From contig JAEILZ010000004.1 of NCBI GenBank assembly GCA_018873225.1, positions 2,108,001-2,172,000 of the forward strand: a stretch of 64,000 bases of DNA. Reading direction: 5' to 3'. The translations under genes were made by a program, and so were the position numbers. Below are positions 1-11,637 of this stretch, in pieces. How positions within the stretch are numbered: position 1 is the stretch's first letter; each line of letters opens with the position of its first letter. The notes under the pieces were generated by a model. The model saw only the letters and a list, made by a program, of their open reading frames with translations, was not told where the DNA came from and ran no database searches. This stretch comes from [Phialemoniopsis] sp. UDSM-2020. Taxonomy: Eukaryota > Ascomycota > Sordariomycetes > Thyridiales > Thyridiaceae.

Positions 1-416
1 AAGACGGCCAGGGTAGCGCCAGCAAGCAGGGTGGACTTTGCATATCCCGCGTCAGAAAGCCGTCCCGAGATGGTGCACATGAAGTAAGCTAAGAAGATCT
101 GGATAGATCCTATCCAGGGCACCGCAGTCGCGTCCATGCCAACGCTGCTGATATAGTACTGCTGGTAAACACCAAACATGGTTGGGAAGCCCCAGGTGAC
201 AGCGTTGGTCAGGAAGCCGGCAGCGACCTGAGCCCACGCAACGAAGCCACCATCTGGGGCCACGAACTCGGGGGCATCTAGCTGTGCTGGAGGTGGAGGA
301 GGGGCGGTATGAATGGAGGCAAGTGAATCATTGGAATCATATTTGACACTGTAGACAGTGACAACACAAGAATCAGCGGCTTTGGGGAACTTCTCAATAT
401 CGCCAACAGTAGCCAT
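1..416 (-). CDS. MFS monocarboxylate-type transporter, N-terminal part
   Basis: The first 138 codons of a major facilitator superfamily protein read on the minus strand from an ATG at 416; the rest lies outside the window. A Ser/Pro-rich cytosolic N terminus of about 50 residues (with a PPPPP run) precedes the motif APDGGFVAWAQVAAGF. The P-D-G-G sequence at the start of TM1 is characteristic of the monocarboxylate transporter (SLC16/MCT) group of fungal MFS proteins. TM1 is followed by GVYQQYY and a second hydrophobic segment, as in that family. No intron is visible in this portion. Fungal members are annotated as monocarboxylate or riboflavin transporters, and the substrate cannot be read from this fragment. 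Family is fairly certain, substrate unknown. Confidence 0.85.
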   Translation of the reverse strand, partial: MATVGDIEKFPKAADSCVVTVYSVKYDSNDSLASIHTAPPPPPAQLDAPEFVAPDGGFVAWAQVAAGFLTNAVTWGFPTMFGVYQQYYISSVGMDATAVPWIGSIQIFLAYFMCTISGRLSDAGYAKSTLLAGATLAV

Positions 417-3400
417 ACCGAGGCAGGGACAAGAACTCTTTGAGGAGGATTTGGGAGGATATATGTATTAAGATTAGGGTTATAGCGAAGATCAAAAAGC
501 AAGAAAGACTGTTATTGAGATACTGAAGTTGATGAAGATGCTGCTCCAGATGAATGGGAGAACGCAGCGTTGAGGTCGCCTTTTATCGTTTGGCCAAAAG
601 TCCCCTCCGTGTCAAACCTGGACGATGGACGTCCGTTAACGGAATCATCTAGTGATGGGGAGACGGACCGACCACGTCTCGTTTCCCATCTCCCTCCCAC
701 CCTGATGCACCAACACCTGAAAACTCAGACATCAACGAGGCCGGCGGGGATGCAACTAGACCCAGTGTGCACAAAACGGCCCCCAGAACCATCGTGAGTC
801 GATGCGGTGTGATGAGTCGTCCGCATTGTTTGTGGGCATCGTGCGGGTTCACGATGTGGGCGCGGGAATGCAATAGTGTCGGTTGCGACATTGGTGAGTG
901 TGCTCTAGCTCATGGCCATGACAATTTTCATGTCACGAGCAATCCAACCTTGATGGAAGAAGATCCATTTCGCATCCTATCGGCTGAGCACTTGCTGGAG
1001 CCGGGAGGGATTACTGAAAAGGAATGTGCGAGTATCGTGAGCATCGTGAGTCCCGCCCTGTCTGAGAGGTGCCACGACGCCGGCAAGGGGTTGCAGTCCA
1101 GACTCTCCGAGGGTTCATAGACGCACCATCCGGATGGTCACCGACTTGGGGCCCGAAGAATGGATTGTTGCCATGGCTGAAATTTTTCAAGCGCGGTGAT
1201 GCCCGTGGCATTGAGCCGCCATCTGAGTGGCAGCAGATGCGCTAGCTGACATTCAGCTCCACCAGGTATCCACGATACCGAAGTCCAGACCGGGAGCGAT
1301 GACAGCACGTTTCACTGGCGCTACTGTGGGCTATCACGAGGTGTATTGCCGGGGAGGTTGGCCGGCTGGACAGATCAGGGGCACCAAGGGTCCTGCAGGG
1401 CAGTTGGATCTGTCCCTCCACAACATTGCTGCCCCTCGCGAATAAAATTAGTCATGTCGCCAACCTACCATCGAATCATCCACACCTCCGTTATCGCGAT
1501 TCCAAGTCCGAAACACGCAAGCTCTCTCCATTTTTGCCATTCCGAGACAAGGTTGACGGGGTTTGAAGGGGTCTGGTTGACGGGGACAGTCTGGCCAGAA
1601 ACTATCGTGAAAGATGGGGTCGACTTGTCAGGCACTGATGCTGCAGCAATGCGCTGAGACTCCGGCCCTCCCAGAGCAGGTCGTCAACCTGGCTTTGCAC
1701 ATAGAGACCATATGCAAAAGTTGCGAGCAGGGGCTCAGCAATTTCGCAGTATCCAGGAACACATGGACTTGCCCGGAGACTGGATCTCCCTTTGCCGTCA
1801 AAAGCGTGTGATTTTGGCAGCCCGAGGCCCTCGAGAGGCGAAGAGGGTGGAGGGGGAGGGGATGATAAAAGGATGGGAAAGAGGGAAGGATGGGGAAGTG
1901 GAAATTTTATGAGTGAAGTACCTTTGTACCTACCCCTGTCAGCTCGTGCAGGCGAGGTCACGTTTTTGAGCACGTCCTGGGGACCGCGGGAGAGTGGATT
2001 GGCCCGTGCACCCCTGCCAGGCCATCGGGTACGTACCTACCCAAATAGGTGCAATGGTGGAAAATCATTAACGCGGGCACGCGTGAGTGACGTAAACCTT
2101 TCCAAATTTGGAAATTGAGGGGTTCTCGCTCTTTCTTCAACTTTACCCCACCAAAAGGAGACATACCGAAAATAACGGCCCCGCAGTAGCAGATGCCGCC
2201 TCGGATAAGGCTAGTCCTATCATGTACTAGTGGATAAGTTTAAGTTGGACTTCACGCCATTGCCGGGACGGCTAGTTTCGAAGTCAGAATAACGGCAGCA
2301 TCGATTATTCCGCCGTGGGACCAATCCAGCATAATTGCATGCAATCTTTGCGCCAGGTTGCGTGCTATGGGGTTTGGGGGAAGGGAGGAGGACCGCAGAC
2401 TTCATTCTATTCAATGTGCATATTCTATTGAGCCTTAATGTCTTCTGTCCTCCTGGTAAGTTAAGGTATAATTCATGAGGCGAAATCATGACCAAGTTTA
2501 TCTCTGGATCAGCTCCTTGTAAGGTTCATCAACGTGTATCAGCGTGTCGTGAATAAGCGGTAGAACCGATACCAAGGTGACGATGGTCGACGGGAATGAT
2601 GTGTCGCGGCGGTGTCAGTCAACCATGGTCTATGCCGACAACGGACGCACTACCTGCGGTCTCGTCACCCGGCTCGGGGTTCGTCCAGATCGAGCATGCA
2701 GCAAGCATCGTGAAGTGGGCCGCCAAGCTCACAATGGCAAAGCCACCATCTTTTGAAATGCATCCTTCTCATCAATTGCCCCATCGTCGAATGTTATGGT
2801 ATCATATCCCATTATGTCCTCATGTTTGCACCACTTTACAAGGCACAGAATTTGGAATATGAGGAAGTAAGCTCCATGAGCCGGCCCCTCTAAAACACGT
2901 CACAAATTCAAGGCCTTGTTCACGACGCTCATGCACAGAGAGAGCCAAGAGCCTCTCAATCGATTTTGAACCAATCAATTTCATCTCGACTGCTTTCGCG
3001 AAATACAATTTGACAATCGAAACAGACCAAGTTGAAATACTAACAGCAACCAATCGGAGGCAGGCGGATGACCAGACAGGCAATCGCTGACGATTTCTCA
3101 GACCAAAACAGTAAGGAGACAGTAGGAAGCATGATAAGCAAATCCAGGTACCGAAGTCAACCTTTTCAATCCAGAGAGGCCGCCTCTTTTCCCCACCGCT
3201 CAGTGTATTGCGTACTTTCACACCGTGAACTCTTGTAGGTAAATTTGATTTCTTGCGCTCTGTGGGCCACGAAACACACAGCATGCAGACAATCCCTGTT
3301 GTACTGCAAAGTTCTTAAAACAGTCCTTCATTTTTTCTTCTCGATTTCTCCGATTTGCCATTTGTACATGGCCATGTTGGGGTTCTCGATGTTCGAGACG

Positions 3401-3955
3401 CGCCTCTGGTGTGTGAACATCTTGACAAGGGAGCTCCATCGTCACCGAGAGGCATTCCGTTGCCTGCAAATCGTGAAACGAATACCAAAGAGCTCAAAAC
3501 AGAGAGACAAAAATTCATATACCTATTCTCCACGAACGCCTTGTCCAGTTTTCCACCACCCATAAATCTCTATAAAGGAGTGGATAACGGCTTGTTCCTT
3601 GCGGCCGTCTTCATTACTTCCCACCGTATAACACCAAGCCAATCTGGAAGGCAATAACAAAAGACAGATACAAAGGAGACGCAGCCAAGATAAGCAATCA
3701 AACAACAGAGGGAGATTTGGTGAGTATTGTCTCACCCCATTCCCGGTCAGATAGGTGTAGGTTGGAGCCATGTGCCCTTGCTCCCGCGAAGGCACCATCT
3801 GACTGGGCGGGGAACCGACTGATGCCAGTAGAGGCAGTGAGGCTCCAAGGCGGAGCAGGCTTCCTGGGGGAATGGAAGGCCGCAGGCTGTTCTCATCATA
3901 TTGGATGTGCTGTATCGGACGTCAACGCGACGGATCGATGACAGCCTGGCGTGTT
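417..3955. other. Gene-poor intergenic stretch
   Basis: About 3.5 kb between the transporter start and the stop codon of the zinc-cluster gene. Open frames here are short (mostly under 125 codons, one of 154), overlap on both strands, and lack recognisable motifs or paired splice sites. The first few hundred bases should hold the transporter promoter. A genuine small gene cannot be excluded, but I see nothing to support one. Confidence 0.5.
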
Positions 3956-6050
3956 CTACCTCTTTCGCTTCTTGCTCTTATCACCGTTCATCACCGGAAA
4001 GCTGGGCACAGCAGGAGCAGCAGCAATCGGAGCGGCAGGAAGAAGCGCAGGCTGAACAGGAGCGTCCTCTTTCTTGATGGGGACACCCATGTGGCGTCCA
4101 TAACGTCCCTTTCGGCCATTGCCCTCATCCTCGCTGATGCAGAGCTCAGCAGGGATTCCAGCATCCTTGCAACGGCCGCAGGGTCGCTGGCGATCACATC
4201 CCTTCTTACTCTTACGGCAGCGCTGGCAGCGCGGCTTGGTGGAAAGATCAGGTTGGTCATCTTCGCCTATGGTCCCGGACAAGCCGGTACTAGACACGAT
4301 CGATGGCTTGCGAGATGCAGGCAGGGAGTTGGGCGACATAGGGCCGCTCGGAGCCGGCCCTGCCTTCTTGGTCTTGGGTACCCCAGCCATCTGCTTGGGT
4401 TTGCTTGACTTAGGCTTAGGCTTAGCGCTTGCCAGCTGCGTGCGTGGCTTGATTGCATTTGGCATGTTGATCTTGGCCTTTTTGTGATGCATAGAGCCAT
4501 CTTCATAGTCGGCGTCGTCGCCACTCACTTCGGCAGTGCCACTAGAAGGTATAAAGTGGCTCTCGGTTGTCTGGTAGACGCCCTGACTGAGACCACTCGA
4601 GTCGAGCTTTTGCCTCCGCGCAGGAGGGAGCTCGTCCTCGCTCTCGCTCTCCTCCTCGCTGGTGGCTCCGGTCGAGGAAGCCGCATCAGCCTTGCCACTA
4701 AATGTATCATCCTGCGTGGAAGCTGAGTTCCTGCCGTGAGATATGTTGGAAATGTCGCCCAGTCTCATGAGCTGCATCGCAACGTCTTTGTCCTCCTCCG
4801 ACATGCAGCTGCCAACAGTCGGGTCTGGTGTGGGGAGAACACCTCCACCGGCACCATTGGGGGCGCCGGGGTACTGGATGCTAGCCCGAGTCCGACGGCC
4901 ATCGGCTAGAGGAGTGACATAGCCGCCCGAGCCAGGCGCATGATTATAGGACTGAGGCGATACGATGGGCCGGGGGTTGATAAAAGGGTTGGCACCCGGG
5001 TGAACAAAAGGGAGGGAGGCTCGATGGTGGTGCTCAATACGGCGAGCCGGAGACACGGAGGGGTTGGAAGTAGCCGCAGGCATTTGTGGAGGAGCAAACA
5101 ACGGCAGCTCCTGTCAACCAGCGAAGAGGCATTAACATTCTGTTGAGCACGAATGAAAGGGGATATTTGTTAGCACATACCGAACTCTCGAACTTGGCCC
5201 GCTTGCGGCGGCCACCCTCAACGATGTTCTCAACGCTAATCTCAGTATTGCCAATCTGCTCCTTGCTCTTTCCAGACGCAGAGCCAGGCGCACCGTCTCC
5301 GCTGCTGTAACCATTCATGCTGTCACTACAAGCATCCGGGTGCTTGACGGATCTTGACCTGCTCTTGGAATTTGTGCTCGTGGATGTGCTCCGTCTGCCA
5401 CGGGCGCCGTTGGGTGAAGGGCTGCGCCTCCGTGAATTCCTCGAAGCGGGCCTGGAGATCATCTGACCATACTGTTGAGGAGCCTGCATTGAGTAGGCAT
5501 CCCCATTCACGAATGCTTGCGCACCGACAGGAGGCGAGTGGTATGCATGTGCGCCAAAGGCCCCGGCGACGGAGGTAGGTTCCTCAGTCACCCTGACGCA
5601 GACCTTCATCTGGTCTTGAAAGTTCTCGTACCGGGCGATCAGAGTATTGCCTGATAGATCCTCAAAACTCACGCCCTTGGAGCAGGTCGGACTTGAGTAT
5701 AGACCGTAAAAGTTCTTGACGGTGGTGACAATGGACTCTGTGGTGTCATGGGGGTAAATGCCAACACGCATTGGGAGGCGCGCCCGATATTGGGGCGATT
5801 CGTTAGAGATCAGCTCAAAACAGACGTGTTTGGGCTTGGATCTGGGGGAGTGAACGGGCCCGAAGGCATGCGCCGTCTCTGTAGTAGGAGAATATTCCAT
5901 GTCGCTGTCGCGAGGGGTGGGAATGGCGGTGGAAGATGTGTTGTTGGGGAGAGGAGTTTGACTGGGAGTGTGACGGGACTGGGCGCCCGTTGCGTCCGGT
6001 TGAAAAAGATCGATTGAAGAGGCAGCCGTGACCAAACTCAAAAATTCCAT
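3956..6050 (-). CDS. Zn2Cys6 protein with C-terminal zinc cluster
   Basis: Two exons, 6050-5181 and 5110-3956, joined in phase 0 over a 70-nt GTATGT...CAG intron, give 674 residues. The start is the ATG of MEFLSLV; the frame is open upstream but without a nearer ATG. Residues about 74-154 form a compact region (begins PKHVCFELI, ends MKVCVRV) that resembles a PB1/ubiquitin-like fold; this is my inference. A long Ser/Arg- and Pro-rich disordered region follows. The zinc cluster at about 585-614 has spacing C-x2-C-x6-C-x5-C-x2-C-x9-C (RCQRCRKSKKGC...CGRC), which fits a fungal binuclear zinc cluster. The protein ends in a basic KSKKRKR, a likely nuclear signal. Most Zn2Cys6 factors carry the cluster at the N terminus, so this layout is unusual. 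No fungal_trans middle-homology domain is evident. Probably a nuclear DNA-binding regulator; target unknown. Confidence 0.85.
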
Positions 6051-9000
6051 CACACAAGATAAGTCTTGCGACAGTGAACTCGAGTAGACTCTCGTCAATT
6101 GGAGATGTATGCTGGCCTTGAGAAGGCTGGAGCAGCGGCCGCGCGGTCGATGGAAGGACGGGTGGGTTGTCGGTCAGGATTTGCTCGGTCACCGCCGAAC
6201 GACGGCTGCGAGATGAGCCCTGTATGGAGAAAGCAAAGTCGACGAGTGACGATATTTCAAAAACTGGTAATATGGGAAGTGCTATTAGCCATTTGTACGC
6301 TTTGCAAGACATGTTTCGAGATCTAGAGTCGGGATGGGCTGGGTTGGTCCCAATTGCGCTCACTGTTACGCCGTATGGCTCGTGGAGGGCGCACCGTCTT
6401 CGTCATTTTACCATGACAGCAAAGCAGACGGGGAGGCCGGGGAAAATGACAAAACGGATGTGATAGTCGAATCGCGAAGGACAAAGGTATAGGATAGACT
6501 TACTATAAAGGAAGGAAAGGGATTGCTGGATCGAGAGATGGCTGCGATCCGGGTTTCTCCTCACGCACAACCAAGCCGAATCTGCGACGAGGACCGGATT
6601 AGTAGAGAACAGAGCGACCACAGCGTGGGATGAAGAGGGATCGACTCTGGATGCCTGGAGAGGGTTCAAAGATGGCGGGAGCGACTTACCGGAAGGATTT
6701 GGTGTTGTTTGATGGTCCTGATCGAACAATTCGGAGGTTGTGGGAAGAAGAGGAGAAATCGCAGCGAGGATGATAGGTTTTGACTGAGAGACATTCATTG
6801 GCTTGCGCAAAAACCGCATGCACCGCACCGCAACGCACCAGTGCACCGCACCGCACCACACCCAGACCGACCAGCGCCAGTTCAAGCACCACCACTTTTT
6901 CCAGGTAAAGTAACCTGCATAAAAGTGACCACAATGTCTCCGCCCCTGCTACACTCTTTTGGAAGACGAGTTCTTATCGTTCGTGATTCACTGAAGTAAT
7001 GGTGCTTTTCCTTTTTATTTCTCTTTCTACTTCTTTTTTCTCCTCCTTGTATTCGTATCAGTTCGAGCCGTTTGCGCATTCACAATGGTCCATGCTGGAG
7101 GTACCTTATGCAGCATGCACGGTTATGCCGTGGGTGGTCTCATGCGGGGAGGGAGTCCACCAAAAGCAAGTGGCCTAGGGCGTTGAAAGAGCCTGTCTAC
7201 ACTGCTGAAAGGGCTGGTGTCAGGCCAGTGTCACAGGGCACCTTTCTCTCTCCAACCACTTCAGGTTTCTTCGCGCAAGGACGGACCAAAATCAAACCAT
7301 CACTTCGCACTCTTGATAATTCACCAACCTACCTACCTAGGTAGCTATGTACCTAGGTACCCATGTCCAACCACCAGCCAAGCACCCACAGACGATTGCG
7401 ACTCGTAAGGAAGTTCCAAGGTTGCTTCCAATGCGCAAAAGGTACCTAGGTATTCACAACGGTCGTGGGTTTAGAACTCACAGCCACTGGTTTTCCAAGT
7501 GCTCCGTCACAAGTATCTATGCTGCAGAATAAGGGTGGCATGTAGCTGTAGATTTGCTGCACAAATCTCGTAGGGAACCATGGTGTACAAGGATACCAGC
7601 TTCAGATTCTCGATGCGCCGCTCTCAATGTAAAGTAGTCGAGTTATGTCGCGCCCACATCGAGATGACACTCGGGTAGCTCTAGGCAGGCCCCTAGAGAC
7701 CCAATACCGCTTTGTCTTGGATCTGCACCTGGACAGGCGCAAAGTTACGCTGACTCGAGCTCGAGGGCAGACAATCCTTTGACGCCGACTGTGTTTGGCT
7801 GTCCGGCTCAACCGCCCCAGACAGACCGTCTATTCTGGCCAAGGACCCATTCTTGATCTAGGATGGCGAACTAGCTGCGCTGCCGAAAGTCTGCGCTCGC
7901 TCGCTGTACCCACTCACCTGACAGGATCAGGTCAACTGCTCGACAGTACCACCTTGGCCGCCCTCCCCGTCACCAAATGCAGAGACCTAGAAAGCACTCA
8001 GGTCCGTGATGCCTCGTATGGCAACTAGGATGGTGATGGGATTGGCCAGGGAGACAAGAGGGTTTTTTCCCCAGTGGATGTTTGGGCCTGGGACCCGCGG
8101 CCACCAAGGTCTTGGACAAGAGCGCGCCAGCGGATATGAATGACCGCTTTGCGACAAACCATGCGGTGCACATGAGGTGCACCTTGTGGGCGAGCTACGA
8201 CAGCGGTCAACCAATGGTCATGTTGTCTACGGGTAGGCCAGCCCAGAGGATGGCAGGGATCTGCTGCCAATGTGTCTGGACCCAAAGAGGGGAAGGCCAG
8301 GCTGGAAAGCAAGAGTTCCTCGGGAATGCTGGGCACATGAGAAAGACAAGATGAGATAATGCGCAAGTTTAGGCGCTGGATAACCCGGCTGAGATTGGAC
8401 ACGACGACTCGATTTTCCCATCCGTCCCCATCCATCAGCCGTCGCGATGAGAAGCAAGCAGCGCCACCGCGAGAAAGAGGTGACGGAGGACCCACCTGGT
8501 TAACCTTTTGAAGATGGCCCGGGGATGGCAGAGCTGCAGATAATGCCTTGCACACCACACACTCACGCACACACACACCACACGCACCCAATAGCCAATG
8601 GGGCTGGACGGATCGCATCGATCGGCGCAAACAGAAGATTGGGCCGGGCGGTGTTTCATCAATGCCACTGAGAGGCCAAAGGGGCCTCAGGTACGAATAC
8701 TAACTCTAGGCGACTGTAAAAACGTCCGTAGTTGGACAGTACGTAATGTCATTGCAAGCTCGTGCTGTGAATTGGAAGCAGACAGGCGCAATGTCGCAGG
8801 CGCCAACTCATTTGGCTGGGCGAGATGAGAAGTGGCAGGGAGTGTCGCAACCAAGAATAGATCCCCGACAAGGCTCGAGCTCTGATCAGTCTATCTTCAT
8901 TTCCTCGGGCTAGACAAGCAACTCGGAGGTCTCTAAAGAGGTCTTCTAAACACTGTCGTTGGAGAGCAAGACCTTGGCCGCATGTGCTGTCCTCGGCACT

Positions 9001-9827
9001 AACCGCATAATCAAACCGCGCAGTGCGCCGACCATTCCGGCGAACTGCCTAGGCAGTCTAGACACCTTTATCTTTTCTGTTTTGGGATGTTTGCACGCTC
9101 TTAACCTGTCGAGAGCAATGGTGCCATGCCCCGTCCGCTTGTCGCAGAGTAATTGACTTGGGCGCGCGGCACTTGCGACATTCACAAATGCGGAGCAGGG
9201 CCAGCTGGAACGAACCGTTGAAGTTCATGCGCCGTGAAGCAGAAGCGGCCGGGCACAGGTCGCCTCGTGCCACAACACCACACACCATCGCGGCGAGCCT
9301 TTTGGATCCTGAATTCCGGTGCTTGCTGTGCTCTTTTCATCTCATAGACGGCGACTCAGGACCATGTAACGAGAATGTGGCTCTGGAGCAGGTGATTCCT
9401 GTCGAGACACCCCGTCCAGGCCATCCAAGCTATCCGCTATCCCATCCTGCTCGGTGGGGTTGCTACACCCTGCCTTTTGCCGATTAAAAAGTGGCCACCC
9501 AAGCAGGATCGACGACGACTGGCACCACACCGATGATTTGATCCACCTGGCTCGCAATGGCATGCAAAGAGTGGCAGCGTGTCCACCATCGGAGATGTCT
9601 CTAAGACACCGGCACAACTCCTTCGACATCATCACCTCATTGCCTCTCACTCTATAGATCCAGGTTGCGATGCGACCTACGGATGTAGGTAAATTCTCGG
9701 TATAGAAGGTCGAGAGCAGGAGGTTGGTGATGGGGACATTTAAGTGTTGATCGGAGCGGATGGGTGCGCATCCCCAGTCTCTGTGTTCCGCCCGTCGTGA
9801 TTACTTACGCAAGACAGATTAGGATGG

Positions 9828-9870
<43 letters not shown>

Positions 9871-11637
9871 TATTCGTGCGCCTCTGTATGCATTCTCGGA
9901 TATTCGACATACCTCGTCTCGCCTTCCCGACAAGCCACCCACACGTTCCTCATGCCGGTCGTGCTAGTCCAGGCAAAAGGAACACAATTGCACAATGCAG
10001 GTATAGGGCAACCGTGATTCTGACGACCTGACTCTGACGTGCTCGACAATCCCCGTAGGGGAGGAAAGCGGCCAGAGCTACTTAACCAAGACAACTACGA
10101 GCCTCCCCATGCGTATGCGCGCCTCAACTTGTTCAGAGCGAAGAAGCGGCGATCAAATGGCCGACAGATTGATCTTGAACGTGATCGTGTCAGGAGTGCT
10201 TTTGGGCGCAAAAGCAGACCAAATCATGGTGTCGCAGAGTGCTCTGAAGCATGGAATGCGCTGGGCATCTTACTGGCTGGCGTCAACGGTCGCAAAAGCT
10301 GGCCGTCTGTTCTAGGACTCGCCCAAAACCACTGAAAAACACGCAGACACGTCAATACGCAAACACCACACCCAATCGCGGTCTGGTCTCGACCCAGGGC
10401 TCCCTTCAGCTTTGATTACCTGACTTCCATGGCAAGAGCCTGGAGTTACAAAAGTTGCGCTCGAGTTCAAGTGTCCCAAAACGAGGGGTGTTCAGACGGA
10501 GCCCGCCACTTCCAGTGGCAGCAACATGCCGGGTATGGCGCGGGTAATTGGTTCACGTGACTACGTGAGAACTTGGCGATGTTGACAAACGACGTGAACG
10601 CGCAGGAGCATCAAGTAGACAGTAGAGCATAACGCAACCCTCGAAGCAAACGAGGCCCGGAAAAAGGCCTGTATAGAGTCTAGTAATGTGCCAGATTCTG
10701 AGAGGTCTTTCAATTGCATCAAATAACTAAATTCGGGTGCAGGTTTGGCTCATATGCTTCAAAGAGGTCGACCTGGAAGACGCGACCTGGTCTGTGCTCA
10801 ACTATCCAAAAAATGTTAGTGCAACTGTGCGCCGAGGTGCAGGGATCGCCGGAACTTCTCCATCGCCGTGCCGACCAGGTTAGCACGGCCCCCAGACCCG
10901 ACAGGGGTGTAGGTACGTAGCTTTTGGCCAATGCAATGCCAGGAAATTGCATCAATAAACAAACTTGTCTCTTGGGGCCCTGGCAGCTCCAATCCTAGTG
11001 TGCATGCATAGCTTAGGGAGCGCAACGCCCCATGCCTAAGTAATTCTCCTTTCATAACATCGACAACTGCCTCGTGTTGTTTTTCTCTTCTTTTGTTTTC
11101 GAGATCTCTTTTTTCCCACTTGCCCTTTGAAAGAAAATAACATCGGATTAAAACGGTGGTCAGTGCAGCAAGCGTGACCTCAAGGACTAACAAAGTTTTG
11201 TTATTCCTCTGAACCACGGCCCTTGGTTCGCGTCACCACGAGTAGCTGCTGCTCGCATCCGTGGCATCACCCCGTCTGTCACCAAGAGCTCCCCCGACCA
11301 CGACCAGGACGTCAAGCGCTTCTCCTCCTTGCGGCAATTGCAATTGTGTGCATCACAATTGCCTCCCTACATACCTAGGTACCTAGGATATCGTCAAAGT
11401 CACTTCGCGACTGCATCTCGCCGGCAACTCTCGCTCTAGCCAACGCACACACCCCAGGACCAGGAAACCACGACATTTGCAACCGAATTCCTGGACGAAT
11501 AAGCCCGCTCTGGATGGTTTGATACTCACAAGTATTTGGGCTGCTCCCATAGCATATTCCAACTGTATCCATTGTCATCTCAAGTCTTCCGCCAGATAGC
11601 AGAGTCACAGTATATTCGCTACGACACCAAAGCCAAC
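6051..11637. other. Long gene-free stretch with microsatellite and palindromes
   Basis: 5.6 kb between the start of the zinc-cluster gene and the cyclin start. On the minus strand, GTAAGT donors near 6503 and 6689 suggest a spliced leader for the zinc-cluster gene, but I could not assign an acceptor. Positions 6816-6861 hold an imperfect CACCGCAC repeat. TACCTAGGTA palindromes occur at 7334, 7350, 7443 and 11372, and a GT tract at 9830-9867. The longest open frames (up to 201 codons) overlap on both strands and look non-coding. Confidence 0.5.
9830..9867. repeat. (GT)19 microsatellite
   Basis: An uninterrupted run of about 19 GT units in intergenic DNA, giving spurious Cys/Val open frames on both strands. 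It is not linked to a gene. Confidence 0.97.

Noticed and set aside
2820..3284. 154-codon minus-strand frame
   Set aside because: No recognisable domain; low-quality composition; shadowed by opposing frames.
5131..5140. Alternative CAACAG acceptor in the zinc-cluster gene intron
   Set aside because: It would shift the reading frame; the TTGACAG acceptor ending at 5111 is in frame.
8025..8630. 201-codon minus-strand frame
   Set aside because: Overlapping frames on both strands, atypical amino acid composition (Cys/Trp/His-rich patches), no motif or splice partner.
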